64,000 nt of DNA from Polytrichum commune (GCA_950295325.1 OX485809.1:19840001-19904000); one strand, 5' to 3'; shown: positions 48,001 through 59,103, counted from the stretch's first letter. Program-made: numbers and translations. Notes: generated by a model not told the origin, from the sequence alone.

Positions 48001-51000
48001 ACCCCATAATCAAACGGATGTGGTAAATCATCTAAAAATGAAATAGCAATTGCACTTCCAAATATGACCAAATCACATATTGCATCTTAAGTTAATGTCA
48101 AAATATATCTTTAACAAATGACTTATTAGCACGTTTCGAGTGTGAATTAAATTTTTATTAATATATTCGGCATATAAGCTAGAATTTGTGTCATGCATAC
48201 CTAAGTTATGGGCCCCAAATTGTCAACCACTAATACTTCATTGATGTCCTTGGAGATTTTAAGCAAATATATTACCTTTGTGGCTTATGAGGCAATGTGA
48301 AAGACTGTAAATGAGGCATATTTATACACGTCCTTTAAATTGCAAATGAGGGTAAATTCTGGAATTGCGAGATGTTGCAATGCCAACTTGAAGTTACAAT
48401 TTTTTTTATAAAATAATCAACACAAACGCAACCGACTATTCAGCCTATTCACGGACTTGCGACCTCCGATCCTTTAAGCTGCGGGATTGCTTCTTCGCAA
48501 TACAACCATAGTAGCAATAAAAGAAAGAAGCATCGAAGTAGCAAACACATAGAAACTAAGCCAAGAATGAATACGAGGTTGGAAGGGATTGGCCACAAAA
48601 TTAGAAGCAACCACACGATTGGACAGAATACACACAGTTTTATGAAAATCAAGGAATCAGGGGATTGCAAAACTAAAAACTGCCATGGAATTAAAAAGAA
48701 GACATGCGGTGGTTGAATAGGAGTTTCTAAAAAAACTCATAAGGATAAAATCTAAAATAAAATAGTTTTTGACAAGACAATCAATTTTTGAAACCATCTC
48801 AACTATACCTTGAGGATTGGTAAATATATATTTTTATTAGTAAAATGTATTAGTAAATATACATTATATTGGAATTTGACATGTTTTATAAAATAAATTT
48901 AGAGATTGAAGGTTGTTTTTATCATCAGTAATTGCAAATAATTTAAATGTGAATGATATGAATGGAACTCTAAATATTGATACACCTTCAAAAGATCACT
49001 CCAACTTAATTGTCCCTTGCAATCAATAAATCTTACACTAAAAGTGAGAATAATTAAGATTGAAAGCTCTTACTTCAAAGTAATTATATTCAGTTCATAA
49101 GAAGAAATGGATGTTAACATTTTATTAAAGGCTTCACCAAGCACGTTAATGAATCACGATATTCCGTAAGTGAATATAAATTTATACAATATATCACCGT
49201 GATTTTTTTTATATAATTTTACAAACGAACAACCCACGGCATTCATAAGTAAATACGCAAATTAAAATGCTCACATAGTGGAAATCTATCCGAATTGGTT
49301 CCTTAATCAAGACGAAATATACTTACAAAAGGTAAAGGTAATGGACAGACCTTCGTCATTTTTTTTTTCACGCATTCCAAATCATAGGAATGCGAATAAC
49401 GACACAAAAATTATTCAATGTACACACCTAGAACGACAACTTTGAAGGACGAGAATACATAGAGACTATCGACAATCTGGATAATGACAAAATGCTAGGT
49501 ACGCAAGTGAGGTTGGATAACAAAAAAACGAGAGCTAAAAAATTATACAGAAGAAGTCGTAAGATACCGTGACGAGTTGGAATTAGTTGGGAAAATCGTC
49601 CTGAAATAATTTACGCACGACGGGGCCTACGCGCCGGAATGTTGGAAATGGATTTGAGCAGCGTGCTCAATTACACCGGAGTATTGTAGATAGGCTTTTA
49701 GATTGGGTTCCAATTAAGAAAACCACACAGGGAAGGCCAAATGAGTGTCAGGGGTTGCATCTAGGGATCACCATTGAGTTAATTGATAGATTACAAGAGA
49801 ATTAAGATGTATTTAGGACAACAAACACAGGGAAAAAGACTTCTAGAGTGAGTTTTAGGATTGATTTAATTAAGGTTGAGGGTCACTCACAGCAGTACAT
49901 GCAATTGATCAGTCACTCCCTCACAACCCACTCTCATCAGTAACATCACTCTTATAATGTGTTTTGCAATTCAGGGAGTCACAGCTCAGCCATAGACATT
50001 TAAGTACGCCATAGTCTCAGAAACCCAAGGCAAAAACTCCTTGAGGTGAACCATAGTCTCTTCAGTAAAGTAGCCAAGTATCAAAAGGCCACACCACAGT
50101 TAGTAAGGATATCATGTTCCCAATTGACTCCTCCTATGGTTAAGTGATGGATTTAATTAAATTAGATATAGACCACAGTAATGAATTATTTCCTTAGTCA
50201 GTTTTAGACTTAACACTATCTCAGTGGAATTGAATGCATTAAAATAAATTATTAAAATTAACAAAAGTCTAACGTGTGACAGTAACCTAGTGACCGAGGC
50301 TAGAACCGAACCGAACAGAGCCAGGACCGTAAGAGTCTAATCGCAGGACCATAGTCTACACAGCACGGCCATAGTCTAGTCACCAGTAACAGTCACAAGT
50401 AACCAGTGTCAAGTCACGTCTGAAAGGTAGGGCCATAGTCTGAGTAACCAGTAACCAGTAACCAGTAGCCAATCACCAGTAACCAGTCACCGTCTTGTTC
50501 TCGGACTTGGAGGTGGCTGCTTTTCCTTATATGCTTGCCTTCCTCTTCTCACCCAAACGATATGGGTTAAAGGGCAGCTTAGTTCCCTCTCGCGCGACTC
50601 CTTCTTCGTCTACACCCGGCTTCTTCTTTTTCTCCGCCAGGCTCCTTCCTTCACAGACTCCTCGCGATTGCTTCGACGTTCCTCAGCTCTGCATTCCTCA
50701 GATTGAATTTGGTAGAACTGGGACATAAAATTATCCTCGTGGAATTTCACATTCCTCATTCCTCACGAACATAAGTAATCTCAGGGAAATTGTGAGGTTT
50801 AAACTATTTCCCACAGTATTGCCTCAGACAATCTTCAGATAAGGATACATGGAATTAGCTCCTGTCACAAATGTTCAATTTCAACTTGCACCTTTATACA
50901 AATTTTCAAAGAGATGACAAAGTGTCTCTCCATCGTCCATTATGAAGTCACATTAGATAGATTAAAACTAATCCAACCATTTCACATGATCGAATCCACA

Positions 51001-53157
51001 CTGAAGAGATGAATTTCACATTCACCCGATTTTGACTTAATAAGTTTCCACTTTGGACTTACATTCCAATTACAGGTTTCACACCCCCAAATTTACTTGT
51101 CCCTCATCCAGGGTAAATGCACATCAATTCACAAGAGAGATTAATACTTCGATGTTCCGATATTAATTAATAAAACATGATGTGCACAATTCAAAGGCTT
51201 CACGCCAAAGGTGATTATCTCAGAGAGACTTTTAGCCACTGTAAATTATTTGTCGCTCCCTTTCTCGAGAGGACTCCTGTACTTTAGTCACGGTAGAACT
51301 TCACATTCAAACTCGGTGACTTATAAACTTTCACGATTAAGTTCGCACAACGAACAACTTACTTCTTTCACAGAAGGAAGATGACACAAATTTCCTGGAC
51401 TTTTCTCAAGCCAGAAAGAGACACTTTGAATCAACAAATTCTCAACGAACACAAGTACAATCGGATTCACTCTTCACACATAGAATTGGTAAAATAGCTT
51501 CACGCTGATATATTATGTAAAGTGAGATATACACACAAAAGGGCTTCACACCCAAGCTTAGGAGCGCTGAAAAGTATGCACCCACATGAGACTCTCTTCT
51601 CGAGAAGACTCCTCTTTCCCCTCTCCTTCTTCTTCTCTATACCCCCTGAGCTAACTTCCTTGTCTCTTGGGGCCAGATTTCATGAGGCTCTTCGACTTGG
51701 TCACATGTCTATTGCCCTGCCCAAAAGACTCTTCCTCTTGGGATCTGTTTCATATGAACTAAATGTTTCACCCTTAGCTCATTTCGGATAATTGGTCACT
51801 AATGACTTACTTTAACGTCCATTTCACATTCTGAGTGCCAATATGAATTCACATCCTATCAAAATTCTAAAATGACTATTCTGAGACCAAAAATTGTACC
51901 ACAAGTATTGAACACTGGTAGTCGCAACATTCAACGTGTTATTGGTAAAATTGATAATAAACCCGTAAAAACAACGAGGCAAAACCGATTTCAAAACTGC
52001 AGCAAAGGCTAGACTTGATATTCAAATATCAACACAGAGCGCGAAGGCACGATGTTGGGAGACTAATACGAAATAACCATCTAATCGAGATATGAGAAAT
52101 ATTGATCCTACTAAATTCCACAATTGTGGCTGCTTGAACACAAAAATGTGCACTATTATAACGAACTTGTAGATGTGTTGAACTGGAAATCCCCCAAAAA
52201 ACAACGTAAGGTTTTGATCTATGATAAAATAAGTGATAGAGATGATGTATGTAGCAATAAGGCAAATAATATGCGAGTTTTTAATCGAAGATGCAAACAA
52301 TTTGGGTGATTCATCAAATCATCAAAGCAATCAAAATTACAATCAAAATTTGTGAATTATGTGATATCAAATGCACAACATGAAGAAAAATAATTCAGAT
52401 GAGGCCCTGGGATGTAGACCCTGAAATGCCGATGGTTGAGACGCGAATACTTTAAATATTGCAAAAATATCGACTAAAATGTTTGCAGCAAAAAATGCAC
52501 AGTTTTTGAAATCTAATGCGAAGTGACATTAAAACTAACTCTAAGGAGAATTTCTCAAAGAGGCATCGGCAAGCCGTCAAAAAGGACCCGAGAGACGAAA
52601 CCCCCCTCCAGGCCATATTCAAAATTCCAAAGGCCATGAAATTTTTTTCATGGCCAAAAGATATTAAGACTTTGAAATGTATATTGGAAGAATCAAAGTT
52701 ATTTGGGTCCATCGTGGGATGCTAAAGTATGAATGATGAGTGATGAGTAGTATCAAGATGCCAAATTTAGATATATTGCACATGTTTAGGATATCCATTT
52801 TAAATTTGGGAACTTATTTAAAATTAAATTACATGTAAGTATGATTTTTTATGTATAACACAAAAGATGGGGGCCTATTATCATGTACACGTGAAAAATC
52901 TTTTAGTGAAATATTAAATCGTATTAGAATATTTTGCAAAAGTCTTTTGTGTAATGAAAATTGTTTCTGTACATATGATGTCATGTGTTGACAATTCAAA
53001 AACTTCTTGGTAAACACTACATTAGCATCATTATTCACGATCAACGACACCAATCAACTCCATAACTTGCATGAGTAAGTATATGTTGGAACGTGAATAA
53101 ATTTGTAGTTTGTTGTATTTCACTTTACATAGAAGTTTACATACGTAGTAAAGGTGT
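48001..53157. other. AT-rich, gene-free stretch
   Basis: No gene is recognised. A short plus-strand coding-looking remnant lies around 49430-49690. CCATAGTCT recurs near 50010-50440, and a degenerate GTAACCA repeat lies at about 50380-50490. These could be remains of LTR-type elements, but no end pair or coding motif was found. Confidence 0.4.
50380..50490. repeat. GTAACCA short tandem repeat
   Basis: GTAACCAGTAACCAGTAACC and variants recur here. The repeat has no coding context. Confidence 0.7.
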
Positions 53158-53984
53158 TGTCACGGTATGCGGCGTCGACATCCGCACCTTATCTGTTGGG
53201 TTTCATTCATCTAGATTTGGATGGATGAATCTAGATGTGGAGAGGAAGGCTCCTAAGTGAGGAGCCTCCTCCTTGGCTTGGCATTCTTGCCAAGTCAAGT
53301 TTTGTGAGTTAGTGTGTGGAGAGAGCTTGTGTGAGGTGTAGATTGCATGATTTTGCAATAAATCTTGAGTTATTCTCCCTCTACTTACACTCTTGGATTT
53401 TCCCTTGGTGGAGTGAGAGATAGCTTGACTAATTGTGCGCATTTGAAGAGAGATTTAGAGCTCTTATGAATGTTCTACTCTCTTCCTTCTCACTTGGCAA
53501 GAATTTTTTTATGTTTTTTTCTTCATCTTTGAGATGTAATGCGCAAGGGAGGGCGTGAAGACAAGGAGTGACGAAGTTGTGAAGTTCCAGAGCGAGAACA
53601 CCGCAGATTTGCGAAGCAAAATGAAGAATGCTTGCTTGTGAATGTCACTTCAAGGTGAATTGTGGTGATAAGGTGTTGAATTCTACACGGAATTTCTTAT
53701 CATGATTTGCCCACAAGCATGAATTTGTGAAGTGGGAGGTATAGGAGTGTTCTTGATTCTCAAAAGGGATCAAATTTTTGCAAAAATAGAAAAAATAAAT
53801 AAATAATTGTTGCAGCTGCTGCTGCTCCTGTCCGCTGCGGCTCATGTCTGCTGTTGTTCCTGTCGCTGCTGGCCGGCGGCGGCCTGCGGCTCTCGGCGTC
53901 GGCTACTGCCAGCACAGCCTGCGAAGCCAGCCAACAAGCCAGCCTCCCCCCCTGAGAAGCCAGCCCCCAGCAAGACAGAGATCC

Positions 53985-54070
53985 AGGGTTCGATTCCGGG
54001 GAAGCGGCCACCACATCCTAGGAAGGCAGCGAGCGCGCAAATTACCCAATCCCGACGCGGGGGGTAGTGA
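53985..54070 (+). rRNA. 18S rRNA-derived fragment
   Basis: The order CAGGGTTCGATTCCGG, GCGGCCACCACATCCTAGG, AAGGCAGC, GCGCGCAAATTACCCAATCC and GACGCGGGGGGTAGTGA follows the conserved 5' domain of eukaryotic 18S rRNA. About 12 bases are missing after CGATTCCGG and there are several substitutions. It is too short to be functional. Sequence outside this interval does not continue as 18S rRNA, so it is a captured or inserted fragment rather than part of an rDNA unit. Confidence 0.85.
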
Positions 54071-54629
54071 TCGGGAAGATATTTGTTTGGGCGTAATCGC
54101 GTTAGATGCGGGTGTTTGCAAGTGGTACCGGTTACGTATTAACACTCCTTCTTTATTTTATTTATTTATTTTATTTGTGTTTGTTTTTGTTTGTGTTTTT
54201 GTTTAATTAATCAATGCGTTAATGAATTAAAACCGGATTTAATTTAATTTAATTTAATTATTAATTAAATTAAATAGTTTATGTTTTCTTTCAACTTCTC
54301 ATTTTTTTCTCCTCTCTAAGAGGTTAATTTTTTGGGCTCATTAATCAAGGATACAAGGAAATAAACCTAAACTCTTATGAAATATTAAAAATACTTGGAA
54401 TTTCTTTTTAGGGGTTGTCTTGTGCGAAATTTCCGAGGGAAGTGTCATTGGGAATTGGATGGCATGTGGAATTTTCGTTCGGCCTAAAATAAATTGTTAT
54501 TAGGGTCGAATTGTGTTTATCAACACATATTCCTGGCATTGTTGTGAGGAGAGATTCTTAGGTAGTGGTGGGAAAAATGAGAGATGTACATTTTCTTTTC
54601 CTAAGCAACAGGGGCTCTTCGTTTTGACC

Positions 54630-54927
54630 ACCAACCGCAGGCGGGTGCCGGTTGGTCGCGGTCATTTTTCATTTTTGTTTAAGTGTTGTTTTGGGGAAGA
54701 AGATCCAGTGCTGTCATTGCATTGTTCCTTGTATTTTGTTGTGGTACCTTCCCCCGTGGCGGGCTGTTGTGTTGGAGTCTTCCAACATTGCCCCATTTTT
54801 GTGTTGTCATAGTTTGTGATAGGGTATTGTGGGGGTGAGGTCGGAGTAATGACCGACAAGACCCTTGTGTGTGCACCAAGTGGGCGGTGCTGTATTCCCT
54901 TATGGTGAGGCTGGATTGATGACCAGC
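54630..54927 (+). other. Four hairpins in the gypsy leader
   Basis: Perfect stems are ACCAACCG/CGGTTGGT (54630-54656), GTTGGA/TCCAAC with a 4-base loop (54771-54786), GTCGG/CCGAC (54840-54857) and GCTGG/CCAGC (54910-54927). The last two share the loop pattern A(G/T)T(A/G)ATGA and differ in the stem by paired changes. Location just before gag suggests dimerisation or packaging signals. Confidence 0.6.
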
Positions 54928-55029
54928 AGACCATAAGATTTGGTGGTGGTTGCAGGTGTAGGTTGCCTTTACCTTAATACCATATTAGTTTAGATTGTTG
55001 GCTCTAGTGACCAAATCCATTGCGGATTT

Positions 55030-56931
55030 ATGGTTACAACTCGGAGCCAACATTATCGTTCTCCGTCTCCGGCATCATCGCAAGGTCGATCTTCGGACCT
55101 TTTGGACAGTGAACCCGTGGTAGCACCTGACGAGGTTTTTCAGCCTACTTCGGCGTGGGGGACTGCCACTCGGTCTCACGTCCTTTGGGTGGGATCCTTT
55201 GACGAGATGGAGGAGGAGACGCGAGGTGGCATTCGGGACCGATTTTCTGGTCGAGCGGGGACCATTTCCCTGCAAGATTGGAAAATTCGGTTCAGAACAT
55301 GGATGAGGGAGAAGCGTCAACGAAATACCAATTTCAACGATTGGTATGCATTCGAGCTTTTGCCCCAACATTTGGAGCACGAAGCTCTTCAGACTTATGA
55401 GCAGTGGACGGAGGCTCATTGGATGGAGCTGCGCCAGGTTAAGCGGTACTGGGAGACTCGGGTTGAGTTGGTATCCGCATTGAAGGAAGGCGCAACCTCC
55501 AGTTTCATGGCCGTTCCGGATGTCAAGACGGAGGTATCGGAGGGAGGTTATGTGGTGGACGTGAAGGGAGCTCCTCCTTGTGAGCCGAGGGCTAAGGGTC
55601 CTGCTCCCACTGCGGCGAGTACGTCAAGCCCAGTTCTTCCACTCTCGCGTTATGCCATGGCCACCCAAGCGGCTTTAGCCTCTTTAGGGTCTCCGCCAGA
55701 TTTTGAGTCATTGCGGGCATTTGAGCTGCATCTACAGGGGGAGTACGGAGGCTTTCGTCGTGACCAGATGCAACGGATACAAGATTTCAGACGGGAGAAG
55801 GACGATACACCTCGTACCATGTATACGAGGTTGGCGAGGTTTGCCAGAGAATCTGGAGGTGTATTCGCGGAAAGTCAGTTGGTGAAGGTGTTTTTGTCAA
55901 AAATTGACAAACGTCTCCTTGACTTGGCGCTACCCAGGATCATCATGGAGTTTGGTGGTCGAGCGACACTCGCAGAGGCATTCGCCGTGGTGGAGCAGTG
56001 TGATCGTGCATTATGTCAGCACGATGCCACTGATTTGGTGTCCTTGCTAGTGGATTCTAGCAAATCCCGAAGAGTTCTGGTTGCGGCTGCGGGATTGGCG
56101 GAGGCCGAGGTAGACAAGACCATGTATTGTTGGTCTTCTAGGCAGGCTGGCCACGCTAAGAAGAATTGTCCTTCGAAGCAAAGGCAAGCCCAGACCGTCA
56201 CTACTCCGAAGCGGAAACCATTTGTTCCCGGTAAGGGCTCGGCGAAGGGGACGACGGGTAATCAGTTACCCAAGCAGTTGAAATGTTCCCATTGTGGGCG
56301 GAACAATCACGCGGTAGAGAACTGCTTTGCTTTCCATCCTCAGAAACGTCCTTCTTCCGACCGGGAGAAGACGTTGGAGACAAAGATTGGAGTCATGGAG
56401 GAGAGGTTCAAAAGCTTGGCGTCATCCGGCCAAATTCTGGCCTCACCGTCTTCCTCCGGAGCTCAGGCTAGTTCTTCCACTCCGGATTACTATATGTTCG
56501 GAGCCTTGGGCAAGGTGGTGAGTTCCGCAGCCGTAACACCTGTTCAAGCCCTGTCACAATCCATACCTTCGACGACAAATGAATATGTGGCAAACTCGCG
56601 AGCTCGGGACAATGCGCCTGCGGACCAAATTGGTCAAGCACGACTACCATTATCTTTTGGATTGGCCGATGCCGTCCAATCTGTCAGTGGTCGTCATCCG
56701 AACGATGAGGTTTCACATTCAGCGACCGATGTGGCGCACACGTTGGCATCCAAGGTGTTGCACACACCTTTGTTCACGGCCATGGATTGGCCAAAGTTCC
56801 AACCTGCTAAGGGTTTTCACTTAGAAGGTAGGATTTTGGAAGGGAAAGCATCCTTACCTTCTCTGACCGTGACTCAAGCCACTACGGACATCCCTGCTTC
56901 TGAAGATCCTAAGAATGTGGCCAAACGGTGA
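55030..56931 (+). CDS. gag: Gag polyprotein with two zinc knuckles
   Basis: The 633-codon frame is the nucleocapsid part of the retrotransposon. A retrotransposon Gag-like helical region lies at about residues 215-340 (including TMYTRLARFARESGG). It is followed by two CCHC positions. The first, residues 367-380, reads CWSSRQAGHAKKNC and lacks its second Cys. The second, 419-432, CSHCGRNNHAVENC, is complete. The C-terminal 200 residues are rich in Ser, Ala and Pro. The start is the first ATG after the structured leader. The TGA that ends it is in the same frame as protease, so it may be a mutated former CGA rather than the true gag end. Confidence 0.85.
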   Translation: MVTTRSQHYRSPSPASSQGRSSDLLDSEPVVAPDEVFQPTSAWGTATRSHVLWVGSFDEMEEETRGGIRDRFSGRAGTISLQDWKIRFRTWMREKRQRNTNFNDWYAFELLPQHLEHEALQTYEQWTEAHWMELRQVKRYWETRVELVSALKEGATSSFMAVPDVKTEVSEGGYVVDVKGAPPCEPRAKGPAPTAASTSSPVLPLSRYAMATQAALASLGSPPDFESLRAFELHLQGEYGGFRRDQMQRIQDFRREKDDTPRTMYTRLARFARESGGVFAESQLVKVFLSKIDKRLLDLALPRIIMEFGGRATLAEAFAVVEQCDRALCQHDATDLVSLLVDSSKSRRVLVAAAGLAEAEVDKTMYCWSSRQAGHAKKNCPSKQRQAQTVTTPKRKPFVPGKGSAKGTTGNQLPKQLKCSHCGRNNHAVENCFAFHPQKRPSSDREKTLETKIGVMEERFKSLASSGQILASPSSSGAQASSSTPDYYMFGALGKVVSSAAVTPVQALSQSIPSTTNEYVANSRARDNAPADQIGQARLPLSFGLADAVQSVSGRHPNDEVSHSATDVAHTLASKVLHTPLFTAMDWPKFQPAKGFHLEGRILEGKASLPSLTVTQATTDIPASEDPKNVAKR

Positions 56932-57495
56932 GCGAGACTTGCGGAAGAGACCATTGCGTCTTTTGACGCACACGCCTCAGATGACGAGGCACCGACCACG
57001 TTTTATGACTCACCAGTATCCGCGGGTGCAGCTTATCTGTCTAATGTCGCTGCTAGACCGGTCCGCAAGCGCCGCGGCATTCGACCCGGCGTTGTGTGTA
57101 TGGTGAATGATACTGGAATTTTGGTGGTCAGTCGCACTGGGAGCAATGCTACTCGCGTTGCTCCCCGTTGTGTGATGTTGGATTCAGGGGCACAGCCAGT
57201 TATGATCGGCAAGAGGCTTGCCCAAGAGTTGAGGTTGACGGCCGAGGATTTGGCTCCCTGTCCATTCACCATTGTCACATCCATTGGTCACGTGGAGCGG
57301 ACCATGGGTTATACTCGAGAGCCATTACAGCTTAGCTTCCGAGTGAAGCCTGGAGATTCACCCGCACCTCTTCTTCTTAGGTGTGTGGTGACGGATGCGA
57401 CCAACTATGACATTTTAGTTGGTCAGCAAGCACTTTACTCTCTTGGTTTTGATTTGGACAACTGGACTGAGGAGGCGTGGATTCGACCATGTTAG
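56932..57495 (+). CDS. Aspartic protease (retropepsin) domain
   Basis: This continues the Gag frame directly. The catalytic motif is LDSGAQPVMIG, with the Asp codon at 57181-57183. The second hydrophobic strand with the conserved glycine is probably YDILVGQQALYSLGF. Retropepsin works as a dimer to mature Gag and Pol. A TAG at 57493-57495 interrupts the frame, followed by about 113 codons of unassigned linker (57496-57834) in the same frame. Confidence 0.82.
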   Translation, partial: ARLAEETIASFDAHASDDEAPTTFYDSPVSAGAAYLSNVAARPVRKRRGIRPGVVCMVNDTGILVVSRTGSNATRVAPRCVMLDSGAQPVMIGKRLAQELRLTAEDLAPCPFTIVTSIGHVERTMGYTREPLQLSFRVKPGDSPAPLLLRCVVTDATNYDILVGQQALYSLGFDLDNWTEEAWIRPC

Positions 57496-57837
57496 TCGGC
57501 TGAGGATGGCCGTAGGGAACTTATTCCCGTGGCTTTCGCGGCGGCCGCGACCATAGCACCATTATCTATGGTTTTTGGATGTGGTGCTATGGTGGACACA
57601 TTGCCTTATGGTTCCGCATTGTTGGAGGAGTCATTGGCATTTATGGGGAGTACAGACGATCAACGGGATATGGCACCTAAGGGTGCATTGGTGCGCCATC
57701 CCAAGGATCCCCTTCCTCATTGGCGTGATTCCACCGAGCTATTTCGGAGGTGCGAGGATATTGTTCACTCTCTCACTCCTAGGACACCGGTCATACCGGG
57801 TATCCTCTCGGCATTGGCACATCCCATTTTATGGTAG
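57496..57837 (+). CDS. Linker between protease and methyltransferase
   Basis: This in-frame segment of about 113 codons lies between the two stops at 57493 and 57835. It has a hydrophobic start (PVAFAAAATIAPLSMVFG) and a mixed, partly charged second half (HPKDPLPHWRDSTELFRRC). No family is recognised. It could be an N-terminal part of the methyltransferase or a spacer. Confidence 0.55.
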   Translation, partial: SAEDGRRELIPVAFAAAATIAPLSMVFGCGAMVDTLPYGSALLEESLAFMGSTDDQRDMAPKGALVRHPKDPLPHWRDSTELFRRCEDIVHSLTPRTPVIPGILSALAHPILW

Positions 57838-59103
57838 CCGCCAGACGTGGGGATTACTTTGGTGGAACTGTTTGGGGGCATCGGCACAAGCTTAGCGGCC
57901 GTATTGGAGGCAGGCCTTACGGTCAGACGGTATGTTTATGTGGACAACTCTCCAGTGTCCACCCGTGTGGCTCGTCACCATATTCACCAGTTGATGGTAT
58001 TGTACCCCCATCAGTTACACCCAACTGCCATTCATGGGTGTTTTTCACGTATCCCTCGTGATGTTACACTCATCAGTGAGGCTGACTTACGACACTTGGG
58101 CCCGGTGGATATGGTGATGGCGGGATGGCCATGCCAAGGCTACTCACGTGCTGGAGCAGGCCGAGGCTTAGAGGATCCCAGGTCTAGCCTTTTCTGGGAC
58201 CTCATCCGGCTTATGCAGTGGTGGTTTACCCACCAACCTTCCCCTCCAGGGTATATCTTTGAAAATGTATCTTTGTTGGGAGACTCTCGGGACAAGGTGT
58301 TGGAAGGCGATTATTATATTCGTCAACACCTTGGAGATCCCATTTTTGTGGATGCTGCGAGCATTGGTTCTTATGCCCACCGACCTCGGTGGATTTGGAC
58401 CAACCTCGCACCGTCATCTACTTTAGCTGCAGCATTTTCTGCAGTGCCTCCACCTTTTGATGAAAAGGTGGATGACATCTTGGATCCAAACCGGACCTCT
58501 TTGCCGGTTGTTCGAGATGATTTACCCCTGTTGGCATTGGTCAACAAAATGGGGGCACCACGGCGGGCCTTTCCCACATTTATGACGTTTCCACAGTCAT
58601 TCGCTTTCCGCAATAAGGGGCCGGGTATGGTGTGGGATGTTTACACCAAAACCCACACCGCACCATTGGCTGACGAACGGGAGCGTGCCATGGGATTCCG
58701 CACTGGCACCACCGCAGCTCTCAGCCTTTCTGAGGGCCAACAACGCTTCGTGTTGGGCCAAGCTATGGATCTTTATACTATGGTGTGGACTGTTGCTTTA
58801 TGCCTTTCATTGCAAAAGCATCGTGGTGACCAGTGGTTGTCTCTGGGGGCAGAGGACTTTGGTCAACAGCGGTCCACACCCATGGAAGAGGGAATTCACG
58901 CCATGGTTGAAGAAGCCGAACGAATTTTTCAATTCGAGCAGCATGTGATGGAGGAGCTTCGAGCTCAACATTTTTACACTGCTTCGGTTTCTTCGCCTCC
59001 GGTGGTGGCTTCATCATCACATATTGGTGGTGATGAAGAAATGTCAGACTCTAGTACTAGCACCGAGACTGGGGGCATGGTTAATGCCCCCTCCTCTCAT
59101 TAG
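57838..59103 (+). CDS. Cytosine-5 DNA methyltransferase domain inside gypsy pol
   Basis: A C5-MTase transfers methyl from S-adenosylmethionine to cytosine in DNA. From 57838 the frame is open for 421 codons (first Met at 57847). Motifs occur in canonical order. Motif I is LVELFGGIGTSLAAVLEAG (SAM binding, FGGIG at 57871). Motif II-like is YVYVDNSPVS. Motif IV is AGWPCQGYSRAG with catalytic Cys codon 58132-58134. Motif VI is YIFENV. Motif VIII is AHRPRWIWTNL. Motif IX/X-like are ERERAMGF and LSEGQQRFVLGQAMDL. An acidic, Ser-rich tail follows. There is no N-terminal chromatin domain. The PCQ motif differs from the PCN of DRM/DNMT3 enzymes, although motif VIII looks DNMT3-like. It is flanked in frame by protease and RT, so it is an element gene, not a host gene hit by insertion. 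Confidence 0.92.
   Translation, partial: PPDVGITLVELFGGIGTSLAAVLEAGLTVRRYVYVDNSPVSTRVARHHIHQLMVLYPHQLHPTAIHGCFSRIPRDVTLISEADLRHLGPVDMVMAGWPCQGYSRAGAGRGLEDPRSSLFWDLIRLMQWWFTHQPSPPGYIFENVSLLGDSRDKVLEGDYYIRQHLGDPIFVDAASIGSYAHRPRWIWTNLAPSSTLAAAFSAVPPPFDEKVDDILDPNRTSLPVVRDDLPLLALVNKMGAPRRAFPTFMTFPQSFAFRNKGPGMVWDVYTKTHTAPLADERERAMGFRTGTTAALSLSEGQQRFVLGQAMDLYTMVWTVALCLSLQKHRGDQWLSLGAEDFGQQRSTPMEEGIHAMVEEAERIFQFEQHVMEELRAQHFYTASVSSPPVVASSSHIGGDEEMSDSSTSTETGGMVNAPSSH

Larger units (their letters stand above)
53158..55029 (+). other. Upstream (LTR/leader) region of the gypsy element
   Basis: This should hold the 5' LTR and untranslated leader of the retrotransposon. TGTCACGG at 53158 is a possible LTR start and CAATAAATC near 53358 a possible poly(A) signal. 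TGGCATTGTTGTGAGG at 54534 is a possible degraded primer-binding site after ...AACACA. None of these can be tested, because the other LTR is missing. It also contains a CTG-rich stretch (53810-53900), an 18S-rRNA-like segment and four leader hairpins. Confidence 0.35.

Noticed and set aside
53984-54000. GGTTCGATTCC as a tRNA B box or SINE promoter
   Set aside because: No A box or cloverleaf is present upstream. The surrounding 86 bp follow 18S rRNA in order, and this string is part of that molecule.
53158-54527. A firm 5' LTR call for the gypsy element
   Set aside because: A TG start, poly(A)-like signal and primer-site-like string can be picked out, but without a second LTR in the window the ends cannot be verified.
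57838-59103. Methyltransferase as a host gene interrupted by a retrotransposon
   Set aside because: It shares one reading frame with protease upstream and reverse transcriptase downstream, with no insertion boundary, intron or target duplication.
58047-59103. Classifying the methyltransferase as a DRM-type enzyme
   Set aside because: Motif IV reads PCQ, not PCN, and the motifs are in canonical rather than rearranged order. The nearest host family cannot be decided by eye.
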